From NCBI GenBank assembly GCA_905178155.1, contig CAJINV010000004.1, positions 11,501,114-11,565,113 of the forward strand: a stretch of DNA of 64,000 bases. The letters run 5' to 3'. The stretch's first letter is position 1. Each line of letters starts with the position of its first letter. Positions 33,794 through 43,033 of this stretch are shown piece after piece. The position numbers were made by a program, and so were the translations under genes. The DNA comes from Amoebophrya sp. A120. Taxonomy: Eukaryota > Sar > Dinophyceae > Syndiniales > Amoebophryaceae. Below the pieces are notes generated by a model. It did no database searches. It had not been told where the DNA came from and saw only the letters and a list, made by a program, of their open reading frames with translations.

Positions 33794-35905
33794 ATGTTGG
33801 CACCTTGCTTCTCCATGCTTATTATTGTAGTTCTCTCCTTATACTTTACCTCTTTGTGGTGTAGTATAATTACGCCTTTTTTTGGTGTAGTAATTCCTTG
33901 GAGTGCAAGCGATATCGCAGCGCTGCACGCGGCAAATTCGGATTTACCTACCGAACAAGTGACGCCGGCAAATAAAACGAATCTTCGAAGTCACTCCTTT
34001 CTGCAACCGTCCTCCTCAGCGCCGAAGGGTAACAAAGAAACTTTTGTCCACGAGAGCTCTCCTAAGTCCCTGCTCGAGCGGTCTCGCACGGGTGCGTCAC
34101 GTTCTACAGAGGAAAAAGCGGAACTCAAGCCAGCGGTCCTCCCGAAGCCGCAGTACGACTTCAACCAGTGGTCGGACCCGATCCGGAACCAGATTTGCGA
34201 CGACAGCTTCCCCGGATTCACTTGTACAGTAAATGACAAGAACCAGCGCGTGTACCGCTTCACCGCGGGCACGTTCAAGATCGACCGGCAGTTCCTCGTG
34301 CCCGAGAACACGATTTTGCAGGGCAACAGCGACCCGAACGGCAAACTAGCGGACGATTTTCGCGACATTGAAAATGCGCAGAATTCCTTCGGGAAATTGA
34401 CTTTGCAACAAGTAGAAAACTCCCGTCCGGATTATTCTACGCAAACCCTTTTCCTCGCGACGCGGGGGGCGACGAGCAACAACGATCGGTATTGCAAGGT
34501 CGGCGATCTGTACAACCCGGGGAAGAACTGGCGAGTCGGGCTAGTGTTCTCCAGCAACACCGCAGTGCTCGATGTCAGCTACCAGGGTATCGACACCATT
34601 CGGCCCTCGGACAACGGAAGTCTCTGCGGCGGCGGCGCTTTCGAGACCAAGGGGTGTGTGCAGGACTTCTGCGGCGGTGATCAGAACACGGGGGGTAGTG
34701 ACGGCCGCGGCTCGAAAAACGTGGTTATTGCGAACGTCCGGGTCAACGATTTCTACTATGAGGAGGACAAAAACAAGATCGGGGTCCGCATTCCCGGCAA
34801 CGACAACGTGCCCGGGGGGTGCATCTACTGCCAGCCCAACAACGTCCGGGCGTCGCAGATCGCGCTGTGGGTCCCGATGACCCGCGACGGATCTGCCTCC
34901 GAGAACATTGTGATCCGCAATTTGGTCGTGATGTCGCTGCAGGGGGACGGGATCAATTTCCACGGCAAGGTGAACAACGGCGTGGTGCAAAACGCCTGGA
35001 TCATGAACACGGGGGACGACATCTACGCGGTGTGGGGGGCGCAAAACCCCGGGGAGAAAATCATGTTCAAGAACACCGTCGCCTACAACCCGGGCATCAT
35101 GCGCCCCGGCTGGTACGGCCAGTGCTACGCGACGTACGGGCTGCGGTCGGTCTACATTTTGAACCACTTCTGTCGCAGCCCGTTGCTGGACCGAATCACC
35201 GTGTTTCCCTGGGGCGACAAGGCGCAACAGAATTCCGTAACCATGATTGGTATGCACGAGTCCTTCGACGCGTTGTACCCCGCAGGCGGGGAGCTGATCG
35301 TGTCGAACTACGAATTCACCGACTTGGACAACAATATCCATGTCGACGACGGGTCGGATCCGAGCCTGGGAAAAAATTCCGTTCCGATCAAGAAGATGAT
35401 TTTCAACAGCGACGACAAGGGTACCCGTGCGCCCTATTTCAAGTGGGGCGGAAACATCAACGTCAAGGTGGAATTCAACCAGGACGGGGCGATTGCAGAC
35501 TCCAAGTGGATGAACGACTGGATGAGAACGACCGGCTTGGTGCTGGGCGAAAGGTTTCTGCCGACGAGGACTGCCGGAGGTGGACCCAATGCTGGTGCCG
35601 GCACTGGCGTGGCAGGGGGATTGCCGTGGCAACAAGGTTATGTTCCCTCGTCGGCGACTGCAAATACTGGAGATACAACTCAAATCGGCGGAGGAGGAAA
35701 TGCAAATGGCAATGGCAGCGGGCAGGTGCCAGCGGCGCCCGGGCTGGCATCAACAGGGTACTATGCGGAGAAGGCGGGTCCTATCGGGTGTTGCGGTGGC
35801 CAGAATCGGGTGTCGTACGACGGATCTGCTGGCCAAGCAGTTTCTATGCAGCCGGCGGGGAATACTCAGGCGCAGCCCCTTGCGGGAGGGGCGACCGGAA
35901 GATGA
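33794..35905 (+). CDS. Secreted right-handed beta-helix protein (GH87/pectate-lyase-like), 703 aa
   Basis: The ATG at 33794 opens a hydrophobic leader (MLAPCFSMLIIVVLSLYFT) that acts as a signal peptide or anchor. A Ser/Thr/Lys-rich linker follows to about residue 115. The central 450 residues read as beta-helix coils with recurring V/I-x-N patterns: NVVIANVRVNDF, IVIRNLVVMSLQGDGINFHG, NGVVQNAWIMNTGDDIYAVW. The DGINFHG...NTGDD.Y..W pattern resembles alpha-1,3-glucanase/mycodextranase-type (GH87) catalytic coils, with Asp residues in the right places, but this is from memory of the family. Cysteine pairs (CGGGAF, CVQDFCGG, CIYC) suggest disulphides. The C-terminus is Gly/Ala/Gln-rich. A polysaccharide-degrading or wall-binding exported protein is likely. 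No introns are needed. Confidence 0.65.
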   Translation: MLAPCFSMLIIVVLSLYFTSLWCSIITPFFGVVIPWSASDIAALHAANSDLPTEQVTPANKTNLRSHSFLQPSSSAPKGNKETFVHESSPKSLLERSRTGASRSTEEKAELKPAVLPKPQYDFNQWSDPIRNQICDDSFPGFTCTVNDKNQRVYRFTAGTFKIDRQFLVPENTILQGNSDPNGKLADDFRDIENAQNSFGKLTLQQVENSRPDYSTQTLFLATRGATSNNDRYCKVGDLYNPGKNWRVGLVFSSNTAVLDVSYQGIDTIRPSDNGSLCGGGAFETKGCVQDFCGGDQNTGGSDGRGSKNVVIANVRVNDFYYEEDKNKIGVRIPGNDNVPGGCIYCQPNNVRASQIALWVPMTRDGSASENIVIRNLVVMSLQGDGINFHGKVNNGVVQNAWIMNTGDDIYAVWGAQNPGEKIMFKNTVAYNPGIMRPGWYGQCYATYGLRSVYILNHFCRSPLLDRITVFPWGDKAQQNSVTMIGMHESFDALYPAGGELIVSNYEFTDLDNNIHVDDGSDPSLGKNSVPIKKMIFNSDDKGTRAPYFKWGGNINVKVEFNQDGAIADSKWMNDWMRTTGLVLGERFLPTRTAGGGPNAGAGTGVAGGLPWQQGYVPSSATANTGDTTQIGGGGNANGNGSGQVPAAPGLASTGYYAEKAGPIGCCGGQNRVSYDGSAGQAVSMQPAGNTQAQPLAGGATGR

Positions 35906-36471
35906 AGAGAAAGTTTTGTGGAAGTGAGAAAGTGGACTGTAGCTTTGGTCTCTAGGCAAGGTCAGCTTGTTGTAGCTTCGCGGGAAAAAATATTTATCAG
36001 CTTCACTTGTCTGAAGCTCCAGCTACTTTACTGTCATTGGAATTGAATGGATACAATTGAAACAGTGAGCGAAGTGCCCGCGCCCGCTCAGTAAGGTATC
36101 TTGAAGTCTCACATGATAAAAGGTTCAGGCTCGGCCAGGATAGATGCGATACAGACTAGTTGCTCGTCTTCTTTGAGTCGCGTGTTCGGCAGTCGGTCGC
36201 AACTGGAAATCGTGTGACTCGTCGTGTGTGTTGTGTGAAGAGATCTTATTGCACAGTGGGGCTTGGTGGACGAACGCGATGGAAAAAACGCTGCTCAAGA
36301 GAAATCAAATCGTGATGCGAGCAGACGTTTTTGGTATTGTCCGTACAGTTTTTCTTCCCCGTTTCTATCTAAGTCTCTGCAGCAGACTGTACATGAGCGC
36401 TTCTCAGTGCTGCACCTACCGTTAGCAGTAAGCCCAAAACCAGAAAGCACCAATACCGAACCAACAAAAAC
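35906..36471. other. Intergenic spacer before the P1-P3 cluster
   Basis: 0.57 kb; nothing recognised apart from the likely promoter of P1. Confidence 0.5.
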
Positions 36472-37274
36472 ATGCCCGAACTACCTGCCCCCGCCGTCGA
36501 TCCGCACTTCCTAGCCGCCCCGGGTGCAGCAGCCAACGTTGCTGAGGATGAAAAGGCTAAACTGCCGCCGATGAAGCGGCAAAAGCGAGAGAAGACGCCG
36601 GCAGCGGAAGCCGCAAAGGCGGAAAAGAAGCGGTTGCAGGACGAGGAAAAGGTGCGGAAGAAGCAGGAGAAAGAAGCGGAGAAAGTGGCGAGGAATCAGG
36701 CGATCGCGGACGAGAAAATGGTATACTGGAATGAAAATTGGTGAAAACGCAAAAAGCGCGGTGTGATGGTTTTCGAAATGGCACCACTTTCTCTGCCCCT
36801 TGCTGGTCTTTCTGATTCTGTGCCGCGCGACGCGACAATGCTTGTAGTTACATGCATAGCAAAAAAATCCAACAGGAAAAGGCGCGGCTGAAGAAGTTTG
36901 ACAAGGAGCTGGGGGACAAGATCAAGGACTATGTGCAGGGGCGGTCGACCCAACTGGAGTATTCCATGGACGACGCGGAATTCAACTACATGTTCTCGCA
37001 GTTCCTGCCCACCTGCCAGTACGAGAAAAAAATCACCACGGAGAAAACCTTCGGCGACGGGCGCGTGGAGCGTACGGTCGAGACCGTGGAGAAGGCCCTG
37101 TACCTGTCGGCCCACCAGGTGTCCGCTATCTTCGGCTGCAGCAAAGTCCGGGGTGGCACCTACGGCCGGTTCCACGGGGCGACCACCTGGAACATCACCT
37201 CCATGGTGGTCAAGCGACTTTCGCCGAACCGCGTGCGCATCACCTGGAAGCTGAGTGGGGCGGCAGATTTTTAA
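36472..37274 (+). CDS. P1: basic/coiled N-terminus plus unknown ~130-aa domain, 215 aa
   Basis: Exons 36472-36720 and 36876-37274 with a GT-AG intron. The first exon is rich in Lys/Glu/Ala and helical (KAEKKRLQDEEKVRKKQEKE), with PPMKRQKR as a possible nuclear signal. The second holds a compact domain shared with P2 and P3: a charged helix, a Y/F-x-x-(M/V)F segment, (K/D)ALYLSAHQVSAIFG, a Gly pair, a W-x-I-x-SMVVKR strand and a final TWKL strand. I do not recognise the domain. This is the first of three tandem paralogues and has no introners. The pattern of strands and conserved Trp suggests a small protein- or nucleic-acid-binding fold; that is inference. Confidence 0.7.
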
Positions 37275-38209
37275 GAAGTGTACGCAGGCGTGTTGAATAA
37301 GGCTCTCTGGCTGAAAATTGACCTGATAGTTGCGTCCATCTAGACGTTGTTGTGAATCACAAGTAGTGCTGCAAAGTTGATTCGAAACGCCTTGATGCGA
37401 AGGAGAAAAGGTCTAGATAGAACGTAAGTCCTTTGGCGCAGGAGGATATTCTGATATTCTGATTTTGCTTTGACTTATTATCATCCGTGAGCTCTAGTAG
37501 CATAGCTATAGCCGAGCTGGAGCTTGTATTTGTAAGTGGCAGCTTCTGTAAAGTTTTGCAGGTGGTCAATTATGATTCCTAGAATGTGAATGCACACGCC
37601 GAATTCTGTGGCAGACTCTCAAATGAACTGCAACCAAAATTGTCCTGCGCTGGTTCTGCTGGAGCAAGAGCCCTACAAGGACGAAAGGAGGATCTGACTC
37701 AAGTGCAAGCAATGTGAAAAAATGTAAGCGTGCGCATTAATCTCACGATGGTAATCAACTAAAACCAGAAAGATGGTCGTTGTTAGTCAGTGCGCGATTA
37801 TGAAATGATCCCACTTCACGACAATGCTGCTCAACCGCTTGGGCCGCGAATCGTGTGTCGCTGTTTACAATTTTGGTAGAAAGTACATGCCGGGAAGATG
37901 GCTTCGGGACTTTGATGCAGCGGGCTTGTTTCGTTTTCTGCTTTGTCATCTCGCATTTGTGTTTTTTTTTTTGGTTAGGGTTCGCATAGGGCGTCGCTAT
38001 TTCTTCTCGTGCATTCATTCTGGTCGTTTGATTCTGTGGCATTTGCATTTGCTCGCTGCAATCCGATGAAAGGCAAAGAAGTAGCCCTTACAACACGCGT
38101 AACGCAGAATATCAGATGAAACAGAAGTACTTACGCATTGCCGCACGACATAGGTGGACATTTTCTTCTTGCGCCATGTCGTAGTTGTCAAGCGCCAACC
38201 AGCAGAGAG
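37275..38209. other. Intergenic, contains a duplicated block shared with 39.8-40.3 kb
   Basis: From about 37,629 the sequence parallels 39,828-40,300 (shared CTGCAACCAAAATTG, CTACAAGGACGAAAGGA, AGAAAGTACATGCCGGGA). This is the upstream region that was duplicated together with the P genes. Confidence 0.75.
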
Positions 38210-40300
38210 ATGCCGCAAATCGACGCCAGCTGTTCACCGCCCCTGAAACGGGCGCGCAACAAGCAGGGCCCCGAACCGCCAGGAGACATGGTGGACGAAA
38301 GTGCCGCAGCGGAAGCTGCGGCAAAGCAGGCGAAGGAAGCCAAGAAGCAGATGGACCGCCACCGGCAAATCCAGCGCGTGCTTGGGCGGATGATCAACGA
38401 TCAGGTCAAGGAAAACGGCGAAAAGACACAGCGGATTTACCTTTCGCAGGTTGAGTACGACTACCTCTTCCGCGATTTTCTGCATGTGCAAACGCAGCCC
38501 GCGTCCGACTTGTTGGAGCTGCGCCTCGGGCCAGGAGGCGCGCAGCAGGTCTTCGGGGGCGGGGTGGCAAAGAAGCATACGGTCCTGCGAAAAATCTCCG
38601 CCATGACGGTCACGCGGTGTACCCGGGAGTTAACGGGGCACAGCTTTTTTCTGGGAAAGGACAAGGAAGCGGGTCTTGTGAGAATGTCTTGGGAGCTGGA
38701 AGACGCGCAGGTGGGAAACAAAGCACAAGGCAAGGAGTCTGCGAAAGCCGAGAAGAAGCGTTTGCAGGATGAGGAAAAGGCCCGAAAGAAGCAACAGAAG
38801 GAGGCCGAAGGGGCCGCGCTGAAGGCTGCGGAAGCGGAGGAAAAAGCTGTACAGCGTTTGGCATTATGCATTCTACATTTTTAGCGCAGGAGGACGAGCA
38901 GAGTGTCACGCGTTCGAAGTGTTTCGCCTTAACTAGTCTTCGGCGGAGGATTCCCTGTTTTGTTATCCACCTCTTAGGATGTCACCAAATTCAACATTAT
39001 GCACTGAAATTATATCTGACCACAGGAGACGACCCGGCTGCGAGCGTACCACAAGACCGTGGGCGACCGGTTGAAAACGTACGTCCAGGGACAGTGCAAG
39101 AGTGCGGACCTCAAGATGTCGCCGGCTGAGTATGAGCATGTGTTCCGTGCCATGCTACACTTGGAATGCTCGAAGAAGATTACGACCGAGTCGACGTATC
39201 GGGACGGGTCAGTGACGGTCACAACGCAACACGTGAGCAAGGCCCTGTACCTGAGCGCCGACCAAGTCGCCTCCGTGTTCGGCGTGACGGAGACGCAGGG
39301 TGGATCTTGGAACCCGGCCGACGGTCAAACGAGATGGCGTATCGCCTCCATGGTAGCGAAGCGGACGGACCCAGGGGTCGTCTCTCTCGAGTGGACGCTC
39401 AACTACGAAGATGATCTTTGACCAGGCACGGTGGATGAATCTACCCGCAAGTGGTGCGGAGCTGCAGAGCTTTGCGCAATGGAGAACTGGTTAGTAGATA
39501 CGTGTGTGATTGTCCGGACTCGTACAATGTGGAAGAAAGGAAAGGAAAGAAAAGAAAAACAACGCAGAACCGTTTACCATCGCATGTTGGGGGCTTATCC
39601 CAATGTGCTGACTGCTAGATGAATATAGAAATGGGCGAGCTACTGTTTCATCTAAGATGTGGTCAAATAGGAACAACAACAAGACAGGCTTGCAGATGCC
39701 AAAGACGAGAAAATCTCGTCTCTCTCTGACAGCAAGCAATAGATGCATACTGCTGGGAAAAAGATTATTTTATCATTAACGTGTCTCCTTTTCGTCATTC
39801 GTCATGGGCTATCATGATCTCTTCTGCAACCAAAATTGCCCTGCGCTGGTTCTGGAGCAAGAGTCCTACAAGGACGAAAGGAAGATCTGATTCAAGTCCA
39901 AGCAATGCGAAAAAATGTAAGTGTGCGCATTGATCTCACGTGTTCGACCGCTTGGGCCGCGAGTCGTGTGTCGCTGTTTACAATATTGGTAGAAAGTACA
40001 TGCCGGGAGGATGGCTGCTTTGGGACTTTTATGCAGGGGGCTTGTTTCGTTTTCTGATTCGTCACTTCGCATTTTGGGATTCGTTTTCATTAGCGTTCGC
40101 ATGGGGCGTCGCTATGCGCTTTCGTGCAGTCTGATCGTTTGATTCTGTGGCATTTGCATTTGCTCGTTGGAATCCGAGGAAAGGCAAATATGTAGCTCTT
40201 ACAACACGTGTAACGCATAAAATTAGACGTACCAGTAGCCGTACGATAGAAGTGGACACTTTCTTTTGCCAGGTCGTAGTTGAGCAGCGCCAATCAGCAG
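37629..40300 (+). repeat. Tandem segmental duplication (upstream blocks of P2 and P3)
   Basis: Blocks 37629-38190 and about 39828-40300 share long similar stretches in the same order and orientation. The match runs into the gene starts (CACCGCC(C/A)CTGAAACGGGCGCG). The divergence looks moderate, with small indels. Confidence 0.75.
38210..39421 (+). CDS. P2: two-domain paralogue, 344 aa
   Basis: Exons 38210-38848 and 39026-39421, GT-AG intron of 177 nt. The start MPQIDASCSPPLKRAR matches the P3 start. Exon 1 contains a divergent copy of the domain (YLSQVEYDYLFRDFL ... SAMTVTRC ... VRMSWELED), then the Lys/Glu helix KAEKKRLQDEEKARKKQQKE. Exon 2 carries the standard copy (KALYLSADQVASVFGV, WRIASMVAKR, LEWTLNYEDDL). 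P2 is therefore an internal duplication of the P1/P3 layout. No introners. Function unknown; tandem position with P1 and P3 points to local gene amplification. Confidence 0.7.
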
Positions 40301-40304
40301 CAAT
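39422..40304. other. Intergenic between P2 and P3
   Basis: 0.9 kb. The second half is the duplicated promoter-side block. No gene seen. Confidence 0.55.
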
Positions 40305-42277
40305 ATGCCGGAAATCGCCAACACTTGTTCACCGCCACTGAAACGGGCGCGGAAGGAGGACGCTAAGGCCGAGAAGGAGCGACTGCGGGCCGCTCGAAAG
40401 GCTGCCGAAGCGCAGGAAAAAGCCGTATAATTTTTGGCATAAGTTTTATACTTCTTAGTGCAGGAGGAGACTCGTGTCACGCGTTCAAAGTGTTTGACAT
40501 TGACTTTAGTTGTCCGCAGAGGATTTCCTTTGACTTTAGGCAAAGAATGACTCACGACGGCGCGCTGCAAATTGGTCTCTCTGGCGCGAGAGCGAAATTG
40601 CTTGGCCTTGCGGTGTCGAAAAGGATGCAGTTCTCTCGTGGTTGGGGTTGCCTCAGGCAACGCAAGCGAAGCGGCCTGCTTTGCCTGAGGTAGCTCCCGT
40701 TTTTTTGTAGTTCCTGAAGTTGCAGCGGACGCGGGTCCTACTGTGTCGCGTCGGATTTTTTTGCGGGTCACGACGCTGGCATAATTGTCGCGCGTTCGTT
40801 TTGGCGTCCCCCGCTTTCGTCGTCAGGGACGCTTGGCCACGCATCACAGCGTGCGGCTTTGCGTCCTTTCGCTTGCCTTGCCTTGCCTTGCCTTGCCTTG
40901 CCTTGCCTTGCCTTGCCTTGCCTTGCCTTGCCTTGCCTTGCCTTGCCTTGCCTTGCCTTGCCTTGCCTTGGCCTGGCCACTCAAGTGGTTTGGCGCCAAT
41001 CGCGTCGTCGCGTCGGTTTTCATTAGACCGGCGCAGTAAGCCTTCTCTTCTTGTTATCCGCCATGGATATAGGTTGCTACCAAACGCACTGAATTATCCG
41101 ACTACAGGAGACGAAGCGGCTGAGAAAGTTCCACAAGGGTGTTGGGGACAACCTGAAGCGGTATGTCCAGGACGAGAAGAAATCCGCGTCCTTCAACATG
41201 TCGCAGGCCGTATCAACTGCAAAGTGGTCTGGTTTCCTGGGAGGTTGCACGCTTGTGAGGCATCGGGCGGAAGTGGGAAGCCACAAAAAAACTAATCTTG
41301 CGCGACTATCTCTAGTTGGCCATCTTTGGTCATGGTAAGTAGACTAAAGACCTTGCGATATCTGTAATGCCGGTGGTTATCCGATTCTGATGTCATGCTA
41401 GGTCTTGCATTGCACACCGCATCGGGCACAGAAGAGCAGTGCGATAACAAACTTTTGTAGGCCTTCAGACCCAGACATATGCGCAGTTGATAGTCCGAGT
41501 ATGATTGGGTTTTCCGAACAGTGGAATCTACGAAGAAAAGCAAGGGCGACGCGCTGCATTTGTCCACCTACGAGGAGGCTGCGGCGGTGTTCGGCGTGAG
41601 CAAGATACAAGGTGGACGCTTTGAGGCGTGTTCCGTATCTTACAGAAAAGCGCGCGCAGTATACCAGAAAAAGAATAAGACCTATGCTGCTGGTTTGCTA
41701 GCGCAACACAAGCTGGAATGTGGAGACCACAAGACAGGCCATTTGCGTTTTCTGTCATGCAGCATGCACGTGGACGTGGGGACGCAGTTTAGTGATTAGA
41801 GGAGTGGCACCAAAAAGGCTTTTCATGTTGAATAGCGAAGAGTAAAGAGGCCTTGTGGTTGTGACAATAAAAATTGCTCAACACTAACTTTCATTTACTT
41901 CTTTGCGCTTTTGCTTTTCTGCAGAATATTTCGGGCGCTGCAGCTGGTGCATCACGTCGATGAAAGTGAAGCGAACAAGCCCGACGGCGGTGGCGTTCAC
42001 GTGGACGCTCAGCGATATCCTGAGCAAAAACGCCCCAACACAAATCCAGAAGCTTGGGCCGGAGTCAGGCAAAGTAAGGCGCTCCCTGTATTGTAGTGCT
42101 GTTCGAAAAAGCCATCGCCCAATCCTGTTTCTAGCATTACAGATTCCAAATGCCTCGCTTGGGATGGATGCGCATTACAAATGTTTCTGCAATTCTTGTA
42201 AATCGGCATGGGTGGGGACGTTTTTGCTCAGGATAAGTGACGAGAGATGGGAAAACGACAACTGCTGCGGGCGATAG
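40305..42277 (+). CDS. P3: paralogue invaded by three introners, 159 aa
   Basis: Exons 40305-40424, 41108-41210, 41498-41635, 41934-42015 and 42241-42277 sum to 480 nt. Intron 1 (40425-41107) is GT-AG and equivalent in position to the introns of P1 and P2. The other three introns are introners inside the exon that is continuous in P1 and P2. The joined protein begins MPEIANTCSPPLKRAR and has a short Lys/Arg helix. It then follows the paralogues: FNMSQAEYDWVF, DALHLSTYEEAAAVFGVSKI, a Gly pair, WCITSMKVKRTSP, FTWTLSDE. Part of the middle (the KKIT..T..DG segment) is shorter than in P2. Whether the product is still functional is unknown, but the frame is intact only under the introner model. Confidence 0.65.
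40871..40970 (+). repeat. (CCTTG)n microsatellite, about 20 copies
   Basis: A near-perfect pentanucleotide array of about 100 bp inside the GT-AG first intron of P3. The matching introns of P1 and P2 (about 155 and 177 nt) lack it, and the P3 intron is 683 nt. Confidence 0.95.
41211..41492. mobile_element. Introner 11 (P3)
   Basis: 282 bp. The 5' end TATCAACTGC and the 3' end GCGCAGTTGATA are complementary. The 3' side also has CAGACCCAGACAT of the GGGTCTGG family; the 5' side is diverged there. Flanks GGCCG (41206-41210) and GTCCG (41493-41497). The frame is restored: GCC G|AG TAT GAT. Confidence 0.8.
41636..41928. mobile_element. Introner 12 (P3), CAGAAAAGC family
   Basis: 293 bp. The 5' end TATCTTACAGAAAAGCGC is mirrored by the 3' end GCTTTTCTGCAGAATA. 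Flanks TTCCG (41631-41635) and TTTCG (41929-41933). Excision restores the paralogue frame ahead of WCITSM. Confidence 0.8.
42016..42235. mobile_element. Introner 13 (P3), CAAAAACG family
   Basis: 220 bp. The 5' end TATCCTGAGCAAAAACG is the exact complement of the 3' end CGTTTTTGCTCAGGATA. Flanks AGCGA (42011-42015) and AGTGA (42236-42240). Frame kept to the stop. Confidence 0.88.
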
Positions 42278-43033
42278 CTTTCGCGATGCAGGTCGCAGCG
42301 AAGGAGCTCCAGACTTTCTGTAAGGGTTTTGCCCCGATGTGTAGGGAAAATGTTTTGAAGCTCGATGTACATCAATGAAGACTCCAAGGACGAGCTAGCA
42401 AGCTTGCCTGGACCACAAGAAGTAGGAGATCTCTTGTTGACAGCGAGCACCCTGTGCTGCTCGCAAAAAGCAGATGAATATGTAAATATATTTGCTGGCG
42501 GCATTTCTCGTCATTCGTCGTGAATGATCACGGTTCATTCGATGCCCGAAGGTGGATCTCTTAGGTTACTTCGTTGATTTTAGTCTGCACAGCAGCCACA
42601 AACCAAACCGGACCCATCAAACTTGGCCCGCAAAATTCGCACAGGGACATCTAGTATTTTTGACTAGCGGACGATGAGCGTTTTGGTCGTAAGTTTTTCG
42701 TATCTCAAGAAGGAGCAAGTGTTATTCAAACGGTTAGGCGCCACCAAAAGAAAGCTAGTATCTCAGGACGAAGAAATCGTTTATTTCAGATAAAAGTTGA
42801 TAAAGTCTCGTCGTGGCAACTACAGCTCGTAAAGTTTTCGCTAGCCCTCGACGTGCAGTTTATCGGGCCAAGCACCGCTGTCTGCGGTACCCTAGTAGTG
42901 TAAGGAGCCACATTTCGAAGTACTCCCCCCGTTTTGATATGAAAATTACAACCCAAAACCGATCGCAAGATGACTGGCACTGTTAAGTACGCCCTATTAT
43001 TCTGAGGAAGACGCGACGATTAAGATTATCACG
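42278..43033. other. Intergenic spacer before gene B
   Basis: 0.76 kb; no gene or RNA recognised. Confidence 0.5.

Noticed and set aside
41211-41940. P3 as a pseudogene with stops and frameshifts
   Set aside because: Applying the TAT/ATA-plus-pentamer rule to three inserts restores one continuous frame aligned to P1 and P2.
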